NCBI GenBank assembly: GCA_947364365.1 | Contig: CANASP010000012.1 | Coordinates: 1-62,670 of the forward strand | Reading direction: 5' to 3' | Length of the DNA: 62,670 nt | Source: an uncultured Alistipes sp. | GTDB lineage: Bacteria > Bacteroidota > Bacteroidia > Bacteroidales > Rikenellaceae | In this document: piece after piece, positions 23,185 through 32,770 of the stretch | Numbering within the stretch: position 1 is the stretch's first letter | Layout of the letters: every line of letters starts with the position of its first letter | Notes under the pieces: generated by a model | Database searches by the model: none | What the model was told of the DNA's origin: nothing | The model's input: only the letters and a program-made list of their open reading frames with translations | Translations under genes and position numbers: made by a program

Positions 23185-23814
23185 TCAATCCTTTACACGG
23201 GTGAGCGAATCGGCGTCGTCCGCATGGATCTTGCGGTCGATCTTGGTGAAGAACATGCCGAGCATGAGCACCGACATGAGGATGTCGAGCAGGATGGCGG
23301 CGTTGATCAGCAGCGGCATCTCGACGCCGATGGCCGTCGAGAAGAGGAAGACGCCGTTCTCGATCGTCAGGAAGCCGACCATGTGCGAGAAGATGCGCGA
23401 GCGCATGACGATCAGCACCAGACCGCTCAGGAGGGCGTAGAGCGCCACGCCGAAGAAGACCAGGTCGGTGGTCGAGTCGGCGATCAGGTAGGTGACCGAG
23501 GCGCTCGTGACCAGCGCGGCGACCGATAGCAGCAGCGACTGGAACTGCGATGTGCCGGAGCTCTTCACGCGGCTGATGCCCGTCTTGCGGATCACGGCGA
23601 AGAGCAGCGCCGGGACCAGGATGCCCTTGAAGAGCAGCGTCTCGACGGCGATGAAGGTGAGCTCGGCGGGGCTGATGGCGTGCAGCCGCATGAGGGCGAT
23701 GGCGAAGAGCAGCCACCCCTGCAAGGCCATGATCGAGGCGAAGTTGCGGAAACGTTCGGTGATGGCCAGGTAGACGAGCGAGATGACGTAGAGCAGGATG
23801 AGCGGGAGTATCAT
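23185..23814 (-). CDS. HyfE-like small membrane subunit
   Basis: 209 residues from MILPLILLYVISLVYLA, with about six hydrophobic helices. It matches the HyfE type, whose C-terminal half resembles NuoK (FGVALYALLSGLVLIVMRSR, GFLTIENGVFLFSTAIG, LLINAAILLDILMSVLMLGM). NuoK-like subunits take part in ion translocation next to the antiporter subunits. Start chosen at the ATG that overlaps the HyfC-like stop (ATGA); the longer open frame upstream is a shadow of that gene. Confidence 0.88.
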   Translation of the reverse strand: MILPLILLYVISLVYLAITERFRNFASIMALQGWLLFAIALMRLHAISPAELTFIAVETLLFKGILVPALLFAVIRKTGISRVKSSGTSQFQSLLLSVAALVTSASVTYLIADSTTDLVFFGVALYALLSGLVLIVMRSRIFSHMVGFLTIENGVFLFSTAIGVEMPLLINAAILLDILMSVLMLGMFFTKIDRKIHADDADSLTRVKD

Positions 23815-24728
23815 TCGAGTACGATGATGTTGAGACGGAGCAGGTAGGCGGCGAAGAAGACCAGCGCGGCCATCGCTGCGATGATGAGGATGAAGGTGGT
23901 GTTGCGCACCAGTTTGTTGCGGGCCTGGGTCGATTCGACCACGCCGATCGAGAGCCCCGCCAGGAGGACGGAGAGCGGCGCGGCGATCCACCAGCGGCCG
24001 CCCAGCGGCGCTGCGACGGCGTTGGCCGCGAGCATCGCCAGCGCGGCGCTCTTGAGCCATCCGGCGATCTTGATCATCGCCATGTCCACGCCCGCGTAGT
24101 CGAGACACATCACCTCGTGGATCATCGTCAGTTCGAGGTGGGTGCGCGGGTCGTCGACGGGCACGCGGCCGCTCTCGGTGAAGAGGATGCGCACGAGGAT
24201 GTAGGCCACGAGCAGCAGGAGGACGGCCAGCTGGAGGTCGCCCGTGGCGTCGGCGGCGAAGATGCGTGCGAAGGAGGTGTAGCCCGAGACGAGGGCCAGC
24301 GTGGCCGCCGTGAGCATCAGCCCCGGCTCGACCAGCGCGCCGTAGAGCGCCTCGCGGCTGGCGCCCATCCCCTCGAAGGGGCTGCCGGTGTCCATCGCGG
24401 CCAGAACGAGCGCGAAGCGGCCCAGGGCCAGCGTATAGGCGAAGGCTACCAGGTCGCCGTCGAAGGCGATCGCGGGCCGCAGGTCGCCCACGGGAATCAT
24501 CAGCGCGGCGACGATCGCCGAGGCCAGGTAGACCGAGGGGGCCGTGCGGAAGAGGGCCGACACGGTGGTGGAGTAGACGGCGCCCTTGCGCAGCTGGAGC
24601 CGCACGTCGTAGAGGTGCTGGGCGAAGCGGATGCCCTTGCGGCCGGCCAGGCAGGCGCGCGTGCGGGCGATGAGCCCCGGGATGGCGAGGGCCGCCGCGA
24701 GAAGCAGGAGGGTAGTGAAGAGTGCCAT
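23811..24728 (-). CDS. HyfC/NuoH-like membrane anchor subunit
   Basis: 305 residues, about eight transmembrane helices. Signatures of the NuoH/HyfC/EchB group: SPFEGMGASREALYGALVEP and the loop THLELTMIHEVMCLDYAG. In complex I and group 4 hydrogenases this subunit connects the peripheral redox arm to the antiporter-like subunits and carries conserved acidic loops, which are present here. It starts 2 bases after the HyfB-like gene stop. Confidence 0.92.
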   Translation of the reverse strand: MALFTTLLLLAAALAIPGLIARTRACLAGRKGIRFAQHLYDVRLQLRKGAVYSTTVSALFRTAPSVYLASAIVAALMIPVGDLRPAIAFDGDLVAFAYTLALGRFALVLAAMDTGSPFEGMGASREALYGALVEPGLMLTAATLALVSGYTSFARIFAADATGDLQLAVLLLLVAYILVRILFTESGRVPVDDPRTHLELTMIHEVMCLDYAGVDMAMIKIAGWLKSAALAMLAANAVAAPLGGRWWIAAPLSVLLAGLSIGVVESTQARNKLVRNTTFILIIAAMAALVFFAAYLLRLNIIVLE

Positions 24729-24730
24729 CG

Positions 24731-26719
24731 TCAGAGTAGGTTAAGGATCGACAGAAGGAATACCAGACCCAGGAAGGCCAGGGCGAAGAGCAGGTAGTGG
24801 TTGATCTTGCCCGTGCGCAGGCGCATGGCCCGCATGTTGATCTGGCGGAGCAGCTCGACCCACCAGGCCGAGAAGAGGCGGTCGATGCGGTCCTTGCGGC
24901 GGATGCCGAAGTTGTGGGCCGCGGGGAAGATCTCGCCCTTGTCGACCGTGCACCCCTCGATGCGGTTCTGCGTGAGATGCGCGGCGATCGATTCGAGTCC
25001 TTCGGAGAACGATTCGCCCGTGTACTGCATGCGGGTGTTCACCGCCGTGAAGCCGCAGCCCCACGTGGGCCCCTCGGCGACGGTGCGGCCCCTCAGGGCG
25101 CGGCGGCGCAGCCAGACGAGCAGGCCGACCACGGCGATGACGAGCCAGGCCGTGCGGCCCGCGGCCGAGAGGGTGGGCCAGAGGGTCAGTCCCACGGCGT
25201 CGGAGGGCCAGGGGAGGAAGAACCCGGCGGCGCGCACGACCGCGGCGGTCGCCGCGCGGGGGAAGAGCCCCACCAGGAGGATGCCCGCCAGCGGGAGTGC
25301 CATGGCGGCGATGCGGCCGTTGTCGACCTCCTGCGCCTCGGCCACGCAGTGGGTGCGCGGGGCGCCGAGGAAGACCGTGCCGCAGAGTTTGGTGAAGGCC
25401 AGCAGCACGATGCCGCCGATCAGCGCCAGCCCCGCCAGCGCGGCGGCCGAGGCGAGCGGGTCGCTGCCCGAGGCGATGCCGTCGAACAGTCCCAGGTAGA
25501 TCAGCAGCTCGGAAACGAAGCCGTTGAGGGGCGGCAGGGCGCAGATCGCCGCGGCGCCCGTGAGCGAGAGGATCGCCGTCAGGGGCATGTGTTTCGCAAG
25601 GCCGCCCAGCGCGTCGAGCGACGTGGAGTGGGTCTGCGAGAGGATGTTGCCCGCGCCGAAGAAGAGCAGCGACTTGAAAAACGAGTGGTTGAGCGTGTGG
25701 AGCAGCGCGCCGGCGATGCCGCACAGCGCCATGGGCTGGTTGCCCGTGCTCTTGCCCAGCGCGGCCACGCCCACGCCGATCAGCACGATGCCGATGTTCT
25801 CGATCGACGAGTAGGCCAGCAGCCGCTTGACGTCGTTCTGCGCGGCGGCGAGGATCGCGCCCCACAGGCCGGTCGCCAGACCGGCGAAGAGCAGCACGAA
25901 GCCGGCCGTGCGCAGCACGGGCAGCTCGCCCAGCGCCGCCGTCGTGCGCAGGATGCCGTAGACGCCCGTCTTGATCATCACGCCCGACATGAGCGCTGAG
26001 ACGTGCGACGGGGCCGCGGGGTGCGCCTCGGGGAGCCAGACGTGCATGGGGAAGAGACCCGCCTTCATGCCGAAGCCCAGGAGGAAGACCGTGAAGAGCG
26101 GCAGGGCGGGCTGCGCGGCGAAGCAGTCGGCCAGCGCGGCGAAGTCGGCCGAGCCGGTGGCGGCGTGGAGCCGCACGAAGCCCACGACGAGCAGCGCGAA
26201 GCCGATGTGCATCATGATGAGGTACGACAGGGCGGCCCGCACCACCTCGCGCCGTTCGGCGTCGTAGAGGATCAGCAGGAACGACGCCACGGTCATCAGC
26301 TCCCAGCAGAAGAGAAACGAGTAGCCGCCGTCGGAGCAGACCACGCCCAGCATGGCGTAGCACATCGTGGCGAGGGCCGTGTAGTGGAGCGAGACGTGGA
26401 CCGACGACTTGTGTGCGAGCGTGTGGCGGAGGTAGCCCCGCGAGTAGAGGAGCGAGGCGACGGAGCCCACGGCGATGAGCACGACGAAGAGGGCCGAGAG
26501 CGGGTCCAGCGACCCCGAGTCGCCGCCGAAGAGGGTGCCCGGGGTGGTCCACAGCCGGTGCGTCGTCCCGTCGGCGAGCACGCCGACGGCCTCTGCGGCA
26601 AGCCGCAGTGCGCCGACGCCCACCAGCGCCAGCGCCGTCCATGCCTTGGCGCGCAGCGGCACGGCGAAGATCAGCGCCGTCAGCAGGGCCAGGGCCAGTA
26701 AGGAGTAGATGAAGAACAT
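24731..26719 (-). CDS. HyfB/NuoL-like antiporter subunit
   Basis: 662 residues with about 16 transmembrane helices. Proton_antipo_M core with the conserved helix glutamate (YSFLFCWELMTVASFLL) and the lysine segment FGMKAGLFPMHVWLPEAHPA followed by HVSALMSGVMIKTGVYG, then QNDVKRLLAYSSIENIGI. The C-terminal part (MQYTGESFSEGLE) is typical of HyfB rather than NuoL. Together with the HyfF-like protein this gives two antiporter subunits; no HyfD equivalent or HyfA ferredoxin is present. First gene of the complex, 12 bases downstream of rsmE. Confidence 0.92.
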   Translation of the reverse strand: MFFIYSLLALALLTALIFAVPLRAKAWTALALVGVGALRLAAEAVGVLADGTTHRLWTTPGTLFGGDSGSLDPLSALFVVLIAVGSVASLLYSRGYLRHTLAHKSSVHVSLHYTALATMCYAMLGVVCSDGGYSFLFCWELMTVASFLLILYDAERREVVRAALSYLIMMHIGFALLVVGFVRLHAATGSADFAALADCFAAQPALPLFTVFLLGFGMKAGLFPMHVWLPEAHPAAPSHVSALMSGVMIKTGVYGILRTTAALGELPVLRTAGFVLLFAGLATGLWGAILAAAQNDVKRLLAYSSIENIGIVLIGVGVAALGKSTGNQPMALCGIAGALLHTLNHSFFKSLLFFGAGNILSQTHSTSLDALGGLAKHMPLTAILSLTGAAAICALPPLNGFVSELLIYLGLFDGIASGSDPLASAAALAGLALIGGIVLLAFTKLCGTVFLGAPRTHCVAEAQEVDNGRIAAMALPLAGILLVGLFPRAATAAVVRAAGFFLPWPSDAVGLTLWPTLSAAGRTAWLVIAVVGLLVWLRRRALRGRTVAEGPTWGCGFTAVNTRMQYTGESFSEGLESIAAHLTQNRIEGCTVDKGEIFPAAHNFGIRRKDRIDRLFSAWWVELLRQINMRAMRLRTGKINHYLLFALAFLGLVFLLSILNLL

Positions 26720-26731
26720 ATCGGAATGACT

Positions 26732-27472
26732 CTATGATGCTTGCTTTTCGGGTTTTTTCGTGTCGTTCGCCACCGCGACCATCACCGTGGCGGCGACGGC
26801 GGCCGTCTCGGTGCGCAGCCGCTCGTCGCCGAGGGTGATCTCCTCGAACCCCGCGGCGACGGCCCGGTCGATCTCCTCGGGCGAGAAGTCGCCCTCGGGA
26901 CCGATGAGCACCAGCACCTCGCCGCCGGCCCGTAGCGCGTCGAAGAGGTGGCGTTTGCCCGCCCCGGAACGCGCCGCGTCGCAATGGGCGATGAACCGCC
27001 GGCCCTCGAAGGGTTCGTCGACGAGCGCCGCGAAGGGCGTCAGCTCGCGCAACGTGGGCCGGTAGGCCTTGAGCGACTGTTTCATCGCCGCCGTGATGAC
27101 CTTCTCGGCCCGTGCCGGACGGAAGACGCGGCGCTCGCTGCGGGCCGTTTCGAGCGGGACGAACGTGTCGACGCCCACCTCGGTGGCCTTTTCGAGGAAC
27201 CACTCGTAGCGGTCGGCGTTCTTGGTCGGCGCCACGGCCATCGTCAGGCGGTAGGGGCGGCGCTCCCATCGCTCGAAGGTCTCCTCCACGCGCACCGTGC
27301 AGCGCCGCGGGTCGGCCGCCTTGATCCGGCAGCGGTGGAGGTTGCCCCGCCCGTCGGTCAGGTGGAGCTCGTCGCCTTCGGCGAGCCGCAGCACGCGCAC
27401 GCAGTGTTTCGACTCCTCCTCGGTGAGCGTGTGGTCGGGCGGCGTGATGTCGGGAGCGTAAAAAAGTTGCAT
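26732..27472 (-). CDS. rsmE: 16S rRNA m3U1498 methyltransferase
   Basis: 246 residues, normal for RsmE. N-terminal PUA-like domain (MQLFYAPDI...EEESKHCVRVLRLAEGDE), then a SPOUT-class knot: AMKQSLKAYRPTL, LIGPEGDFSPEEIDRA and LGDERLRTETAAVAA, the SAM-binding signatures of the family. Methylates N3 of U1498 in 16S rRNA in the cytoplasm. It is the first gene of the minus-strand run; the HyfB-like gene begins 12 bases after its stop, so the membrane complex may be read from the same promoter. Confidence 0.95.
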   Translation of the reverse strand: MQLFYAPDITPPDHTLTEEESKHCVRVLRLAEGDELHLTDGRGNLHRCRIKAADPRRCTVRVEETFERWERRPYRLTMAVAPTKNADRYEWFLEKATEVGVDTFVPLETARSERRVFRPARAEKVITAAMKQSLKAYRPTLRELTPFAALVDEPFEGRRFIAHCDAARSGAGKRHLFDALRAGGEVLVLIGPEGDFSPEEIDRAVAAGFEEITLGDERLRTETAAVAATVMVAVANDTKKPEKQAS

Positions 27473-27499
27473 CGCGGATCGGATTTGCTGCTTATTGAC

Positions 27500-27507
27500 T
27501 ATCTTTG
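27500..27507 (+). promoter_or_regulatory. -7 box (TATCTTTG) upstream of the first M3 peptidase
   Basis: TATCTTTG matches the -7 consensus, 53 bases upstream of the start at 27561. No TTTG at the expected distance; the nearest is only 12 bases away at 27484-27487. Promoter assignment is tentative. Confidence 0.45.
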
Positions 27508-27560
27508 TAGACTAAAACACGCGTTTTGGCGTGCGCAAAGGTATATAAAATCAACGATCC

Positions 27561-29714
27561 ATGAAACGTACATTCGGTTTATTTCTTTCGCTTATGCTGC
27601 TTATGACCGCCGCATCCTGCACCTCGCCGCAAACCGCCGGCGAGAATCCGCTTCTGGGCGAGTGGACGACGCCTTACGGCGTGCCGCCCTTCGACCGGAT
27701 CCGTGCCGAGCACTTCCTGCCCGCCTTCGAGCAGGGCATGTCGCTCATGAACGCCGAGATCGGCGCCATCACCGCCTCCGGCGACGAGCCCACGTTCGAG
27801 AATACGATCCTGGCCTACGACGATGCGGGCCGTTCGCTCGAGCGAACGTCGCTCGTCTTCGGCATGCTGTGCGCGGCCGAGACCAACGATGACTTGCAGG
27901 CGCTCCAGGAGGAGCTGATGCCCCGCCTGGCGGCCCATGCCGACCGCATCCGTCTCGACGGCAAGCTCTTCGAACGGGTGAAGTCGGTCTACGACCGCCG
28001 CGCGTCGCTGGGGCTCGACGCTGAGCAGCTGCGTCTGGTCGAGAAGATCTACAACGATTTCGTGCGTTCGGGCGCGCTGCTCGACGCCGAGAAGAAGGCG
28101 CGGCTGGCCGCCATCAACGAGGAGCTGTCGGTGGTGGCCGTCCGCTTCGGCAACAACATCCTGGCCGAGAACAACGGCTTCCGCCTCGAACTTGGGGCCG
28201 ACCAGCTGGGCGGCCTTCCCGTGGGCGTGCGCGACGCCGCGCGCGAGAAGGCGCAGTCGCTGGGCCTGGGTCGCGACAAGTGGGTCTTCACGCTCCACAA
28301 GCCCAGCCTGCTGCCCTTCCTGACCTATTCGACCGAGCGCGCGCTGCGCGAGGAGCTCTACAAGGGCTATCTCAACCGCTGCGCCAACGGCGACGAGCAC
28401 GACAACAAGCAGCTCATCAACGACTTCATCCGCCTGCGCACGGAGAAGGCCCACCTGCTGGGCTACCCCTCCTATGCCGCCTATGTCGTAGCCGACGAGA
28501 TGGCCCGGACGACCGACGCGGTCTACGCGCTGCTGGAGGAGATCTGGACCCCGGCGCTCCGCCGCGCCGAGGGCGAGCTGGCCGAGATGGAGGAGATCTT
28601 CCGCAAGGATTTCCCCGACGGGACCTTCGAGTCGTGGGACTGGTGGTATTATGCCGAGAAGCTGCGCAAGCAGAAATACGACCTCGACGAGGAGATGCTG
28701 CGTCCCTACTTCGCGCTGGAGAATGTCCAGAGCGGCATCTTCTTCCTGGCCAACCGCCTCTACGGCATCACCTTCCGGCCCATTTCGGTGCCGGTCTACC
28801 ACGCCGAGGCCTCGGCCTACGAGGTGCTCGACGCCGATGAATCGCACCTGGGCGTGCTCTACTTCGACTTCTTCCCGCGCGACGGCAAGAGCCAGGGCGC
28901 CTGGTGCGGCAACTACGTCGAGCAGAGCTACGTCGACGGCGAGCGCGTGGCGCCCGTGGTGTCGATCGTCTGCAACTTCACCCGCCCGACGGGCAACACC
29001 CCGGCGCTGCTCTCGCTCGACGAGACCGAGACCCTCTTCCACGAGTTCGGCCATGCGCTCCACTTCCTCTTCCACGACGTGAAGTACCGCGGTCTGACGG
29101 AGGTCGAGGGCGACTTCGTCGAGCTCCCCTCGCAGGTGATGGAGAACTGGGCCTTCGAACCGGAGATGCTCCGCAACTATGCGCTGCACTACCGCTCGGG
29201 CGAGGTCATTCCCCAGCATCTGGTCGAGAAGCTGCGCCGCAGTACGCTCTTCAACCAGGGCTTCATGACCACCGAGCTCATCGCCGCGGCCCTCTCGGAC
29301 CTCGACATCCACTCGACGACCGAATACGCACCGTTCGACCCCGCGGCCTTCGAGCGCCGGGCGCTCGTCGAGAAGCGCGGCCTGATCCCCCAGATCGAAC
29401 CCCGCTACCGCTATCCCTACTTCTCGCACATCTTCGACGGCGGCTATTCGGCCGGATACTATTTCTATACGTGGGCCGCGGTGCTCGACAAGGATGCCTT
29501 CGACCGCTTCAAGTCGAGCGGCGACCTGTTCAACCGCGAGCTGGCCGACCGTTTCCGCCGCCGGCTGCTCGCGCGCGGCGGTTCGGCCGACGGCATGACC
29601 CTCTACCGCGACTTCTGCGGCTCGGATCCCGACAAGACGGCGCTGCTCGTGGCCCGCGGCCTGGTGGAGCGCCCCGCGCAGGTCGAGGATCTGCCTGCGA
29701 AACTGGAGAAGTAG
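27561..29714 (+). CDS. dcp: M3 family metallopeptidase (dipeptidyl carboxypeptidase-like), lipoprotein
   Basis: 717 residues. The signal peptide ends in a lipobox (MTAASCTS), so it is anchored in the cell envelope. Zinc motif HEFGH in FHEFGHALHFLF near residue 492, and typical M3A context: WWYYAEKLRKQKYDLDE, GVLYFDFFPRDGK, FVELPSQVMENWAFEPEML and FSHIFDGGYSAGYYFYTWA. Cleaves dipeptides from the C-terminus of peptides, or oligopeptides in general, in the periplasm. It is followed 32 bases later by a paralogue of the same architecture, a tandem duplication. The DCP versus oligopeptidase A specificity is not decided by these motifs. Confidence 0.93.
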   Translation: MKRTFGLFLSLMLLMTAASCTSPQTAGENPLLGEWTTPYGVPPFDRIRAEHFLPAFEQGMSLMNAEIGAITASGDEPTFENTILAYDDAGRSLERTSLVFGMLCAAETNDDLQALQEELMPRLAAHADRIRLDGKLFERVKSVYDRRASLGLDAEQLRLVEKIYNDFVRSGALLDAEKKARLAAINEELSVVAVRFGNNILAENNGFRLELGADQLGGLPVGVRDAAREKAQSLGLGRDKWVFTLHKPSLLPFLTYSTERALREELYKGYLNRCANGDEHDNKQLINDFIRLRTEKAHLLGYPSYAAYVVADEMARTTDAVYALLEEIWTPALRRAEGELAEMEEIFRKDFPDGTFESWDWWYYAEKLRKQKYDLDEEMLRPYFALENVQSGIFFLANRLYGITFRPISVPVYHAEASAYEVLDADESHLGVLYFDFFPRDGKSQGAWCGNYVEQSYVDGERVAPVVSIVCNFTRPTGNTPALLSLDETETLFHEFGHALHFLFHDVKYRGLTEVEGDFVELPSQVMENWAFEPEMLRNYALHYRSGEVIPQHLVEKLRRSTLFNQGFMTTELIAAALSDLDIHSTTEYAPFDPAAFERRALVEKRGLIPQIEPRYRYPYFSHIFDGGYSAGYYFYTWAAVLDKDAFDRFKSSGDLFNRELADRFRRRLLARGGSADGMTLYRDFCGSDPDKTALLVARGLVERPAQVEDLPAKLEK

Positions 29715-29746
29715 CGTTTCCGATCATCCGTTATCCCGATCATTCC

Positions 29747-31861
<2,115 letters not shown>

Positions 31862-31884
31862 AACGGCCGGATCCCGGCTTTGGG

Positions 31885-31914
31885 AGGGCTCGCCCGTCGG
31901 GGCGGGCCCTTTCT
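31885..31914 (+). terminator. Terminator after the M3 peptidase pair
   Basis: AGGGCTCGCCC (31885-31895), loop GTCG, GGGCGGGCCCT (31900-31910) with one G-T pair, followed by TTCTAT. 24 bases past the stop. Confidence 0.8.
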
Positions 31915-31934
31915 ATATATGTATACGAAAAATC

Positions 31935-31967
31935 GGCAGCAGGGAGTCGTCGCGACTGCCTGCTGCC
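31935..31967. other. Second long hairpin in the 31.9-32.8 kb spacer
   Basis: GGCAGCAGG-g-AGTCG (31935-31949), loop TCG, CGACT-g-CCTGCTGCC (31953-31967): 14 base pairs with one mismatch. It follows the terminator by about 20 bases and precedes a short open frame at 32013. Role unknown: structured leader, sRNA or a second terminator. Confidence 0.45.
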
Positions 31968-32012
31968 TGCGAAGGGAACCACCCCTTCAAAACTACTAAC
32001 CCAAACTTTAAA

Positions 32013-32105
32013 ATGAAGAAACCTCACTGCGGTGTCGTTCCGCAGTCATGGAGTGGTGTTGCAAAGCGCGTGCCAGCGCGTCGCCGGTTAGGGATGAAAA
32101 ATTGA
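32013..32105 (+). CDS. Possible 30-residue peptide, unknown
   Basis: Short frame with an ATG preceded by an A-rich leader (CCAAACTTTAAA), in a stretch that is less GC-rich than the flanking genes. Translation begins MKKPHCGVVPQSWSGVAKRV and ends RRRLGMKN. Strongly basic and without a signal peptide or membrane segment. The last codons lie in the AT-rich repeat. It was not recognised as any family, and it may be chance. Confidence 0.3.
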   Translation: MKKPHCGVVPQSWSGVAKRVPARRRLGMKN

Positions 32106-32143
32106 AAATGAAAAATTGAAAGTGGAAAATTGAAAGAGGAAAG
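32095..32143. repeat. AT-rich dispersed motif, variant copy
   Basis: Three tandem near-repeats of GAAAATTGAAA type (ATGAAAAATTGAAA, ATGAAAAATTGAAAG, TGGAAAATTGAAAG). Related to the AATTAAGAATTAAAAATTA motif at 18.9, 36.07 and 46.74 kb. Confidence 0.6.
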
Positions 32144-32528
32144 TGGGAGCGGCCAAAGGCAGGGGAGTTGCCCGGGCCGCTGTCCGCTGCGATACGGTGT
32201 CCGGTCCGTCGGCTCTTTCGTGTTTTGCTGCGGTTGTCCGTATTTTCGGCTCTGTGCCTATTCGGCTCTTCAGAGCCGGCGGGCCGCAGCCTCGCCGATA
32301 GTTTGCGGCCGTTTGGCCGGCAGCCGGCAGTCACCCCCGGCGGAGGCTGCATTCTCTCGCGTCCGTTCGGAAAGCCGCCTCCGCCGGCTGCGGGCCGCGA
32401 CACCGGTTATGCAGCATCCGAAAGAAGCCCGAAACCATAGGCTTCGCTCCTCCGCCGGCTGCGGAGGATCATTCGGGTCGTCTTGTGCCGAGTGGAACAT
32501 GCCGGGCCGAAGCGGCACGGCGGAAAAC
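32144..32528. other. Spacer upstream of the tRNA terminator, no gene
   Basis: About 385 bases of mixed composition containing REP-like copy F and, at about 32447-32470, a fragment with CTCCTCCGCCGGCTGCGGAGG that looks like a partial extra copy. A short GGCTCTTCAGAGCC palindrome lies at about 32264-32278. I see no coding region. Confidence 0.6.
32320..32399. repeat. GC-rich REP-like palindrome, copy F
   Basis: Starts GGCAGCCGGCAGTCACCCCC then GGCGGAGG, a TCTCGCGTCCGTTCGG centre and ends GCCGCCTCCGCCGGCTGCGG. Same orientation as copy A, with which it shares the TTCG-AAAGCCGCC junction. Confidence 0.75.
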
Positions 32529-32560
32529 AAAAAGCGACCGGCCGTGCCGATCGCTTTTTT
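32529..32560 (-). terminator. Terminator of tRNA-Gln
   Basis: AAAAAGCGA (32529-32537) pairs with TCGCTTTTT, enclosing CGGC-CGT-GCCG. On the minus strand it follows the tRNA 3' end directly and ends in a T run. Confidence 0.85.
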
Positions 32561-32634
32561 TGGTTGAGCTACCAGGATTCGAACCTGGAATAACAGGACC
32601 AGAATCTGTTGTGTTACCATTACACCATAGCTCA
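32561..32634 (-). tRNA. tRNA-Gln (anticodon CUG), CCA encoded
   Basis: On the minus strand: acceptor TGAGCTA (complement of 32628-32634) pairs with TAGCTCA (complement of 32565-32571), followed by discriminator A and an encoded CCA (32561-32563). D arm GGTGTAATGGTAACAC; anticodon loop TTCTGGT with anticodon CTG; T arm CCAGGTTCGAATCCTGG. Reads CAG. It has a consensus promoter and its own terminator. Confidence 0.95.
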
Positions 32635-32651
32635 ATGACGTTTTGGTGATG

Positions 32652-32682
32652 CAAAAGTAGAACTTTATTTCGCAACTGCAAA
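32652..32682 (-). promoter_or_regulatory. Promoter of tRNA-Gln
   Basis: On the minus strand TTTG (complement of 32679-32682), 19 bases, TACTTTTG (complement of 32652-32659), 17 bases before the tRNA 5' end. Matches the Bacteroidetes consensus. Confidence 0.85.
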
Positions 32683-32770
32683 GAAAATCGTCAAAAAAAA
32701 TTAAAAAACCGCCTGCGAGGCCCCGAACGAGCGGATTTGTTGTATCTTTACATGCAATATACGCCCCGCC

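Noticed and set aside
19450-26719. Calling the cluster an active [NiFe] hydrogenase or formate hydrogenlyase
   Set aside because: Both CxxC metal pairs are missing from the large subunit, the proximal cluster ligands are missing from the small subunit, and no maturation (hyp) genes are in the window.
19450-26719. Calling the cluster respiratory complex I (nuo)
   Set aside because: Gene order and the HyfB/HyfE/HyfF-type subunits follow hydrogenase-4, NuoA/J/K/M/E/F/G are absent, and the N2 cluster ligands essential to complex I are not present.
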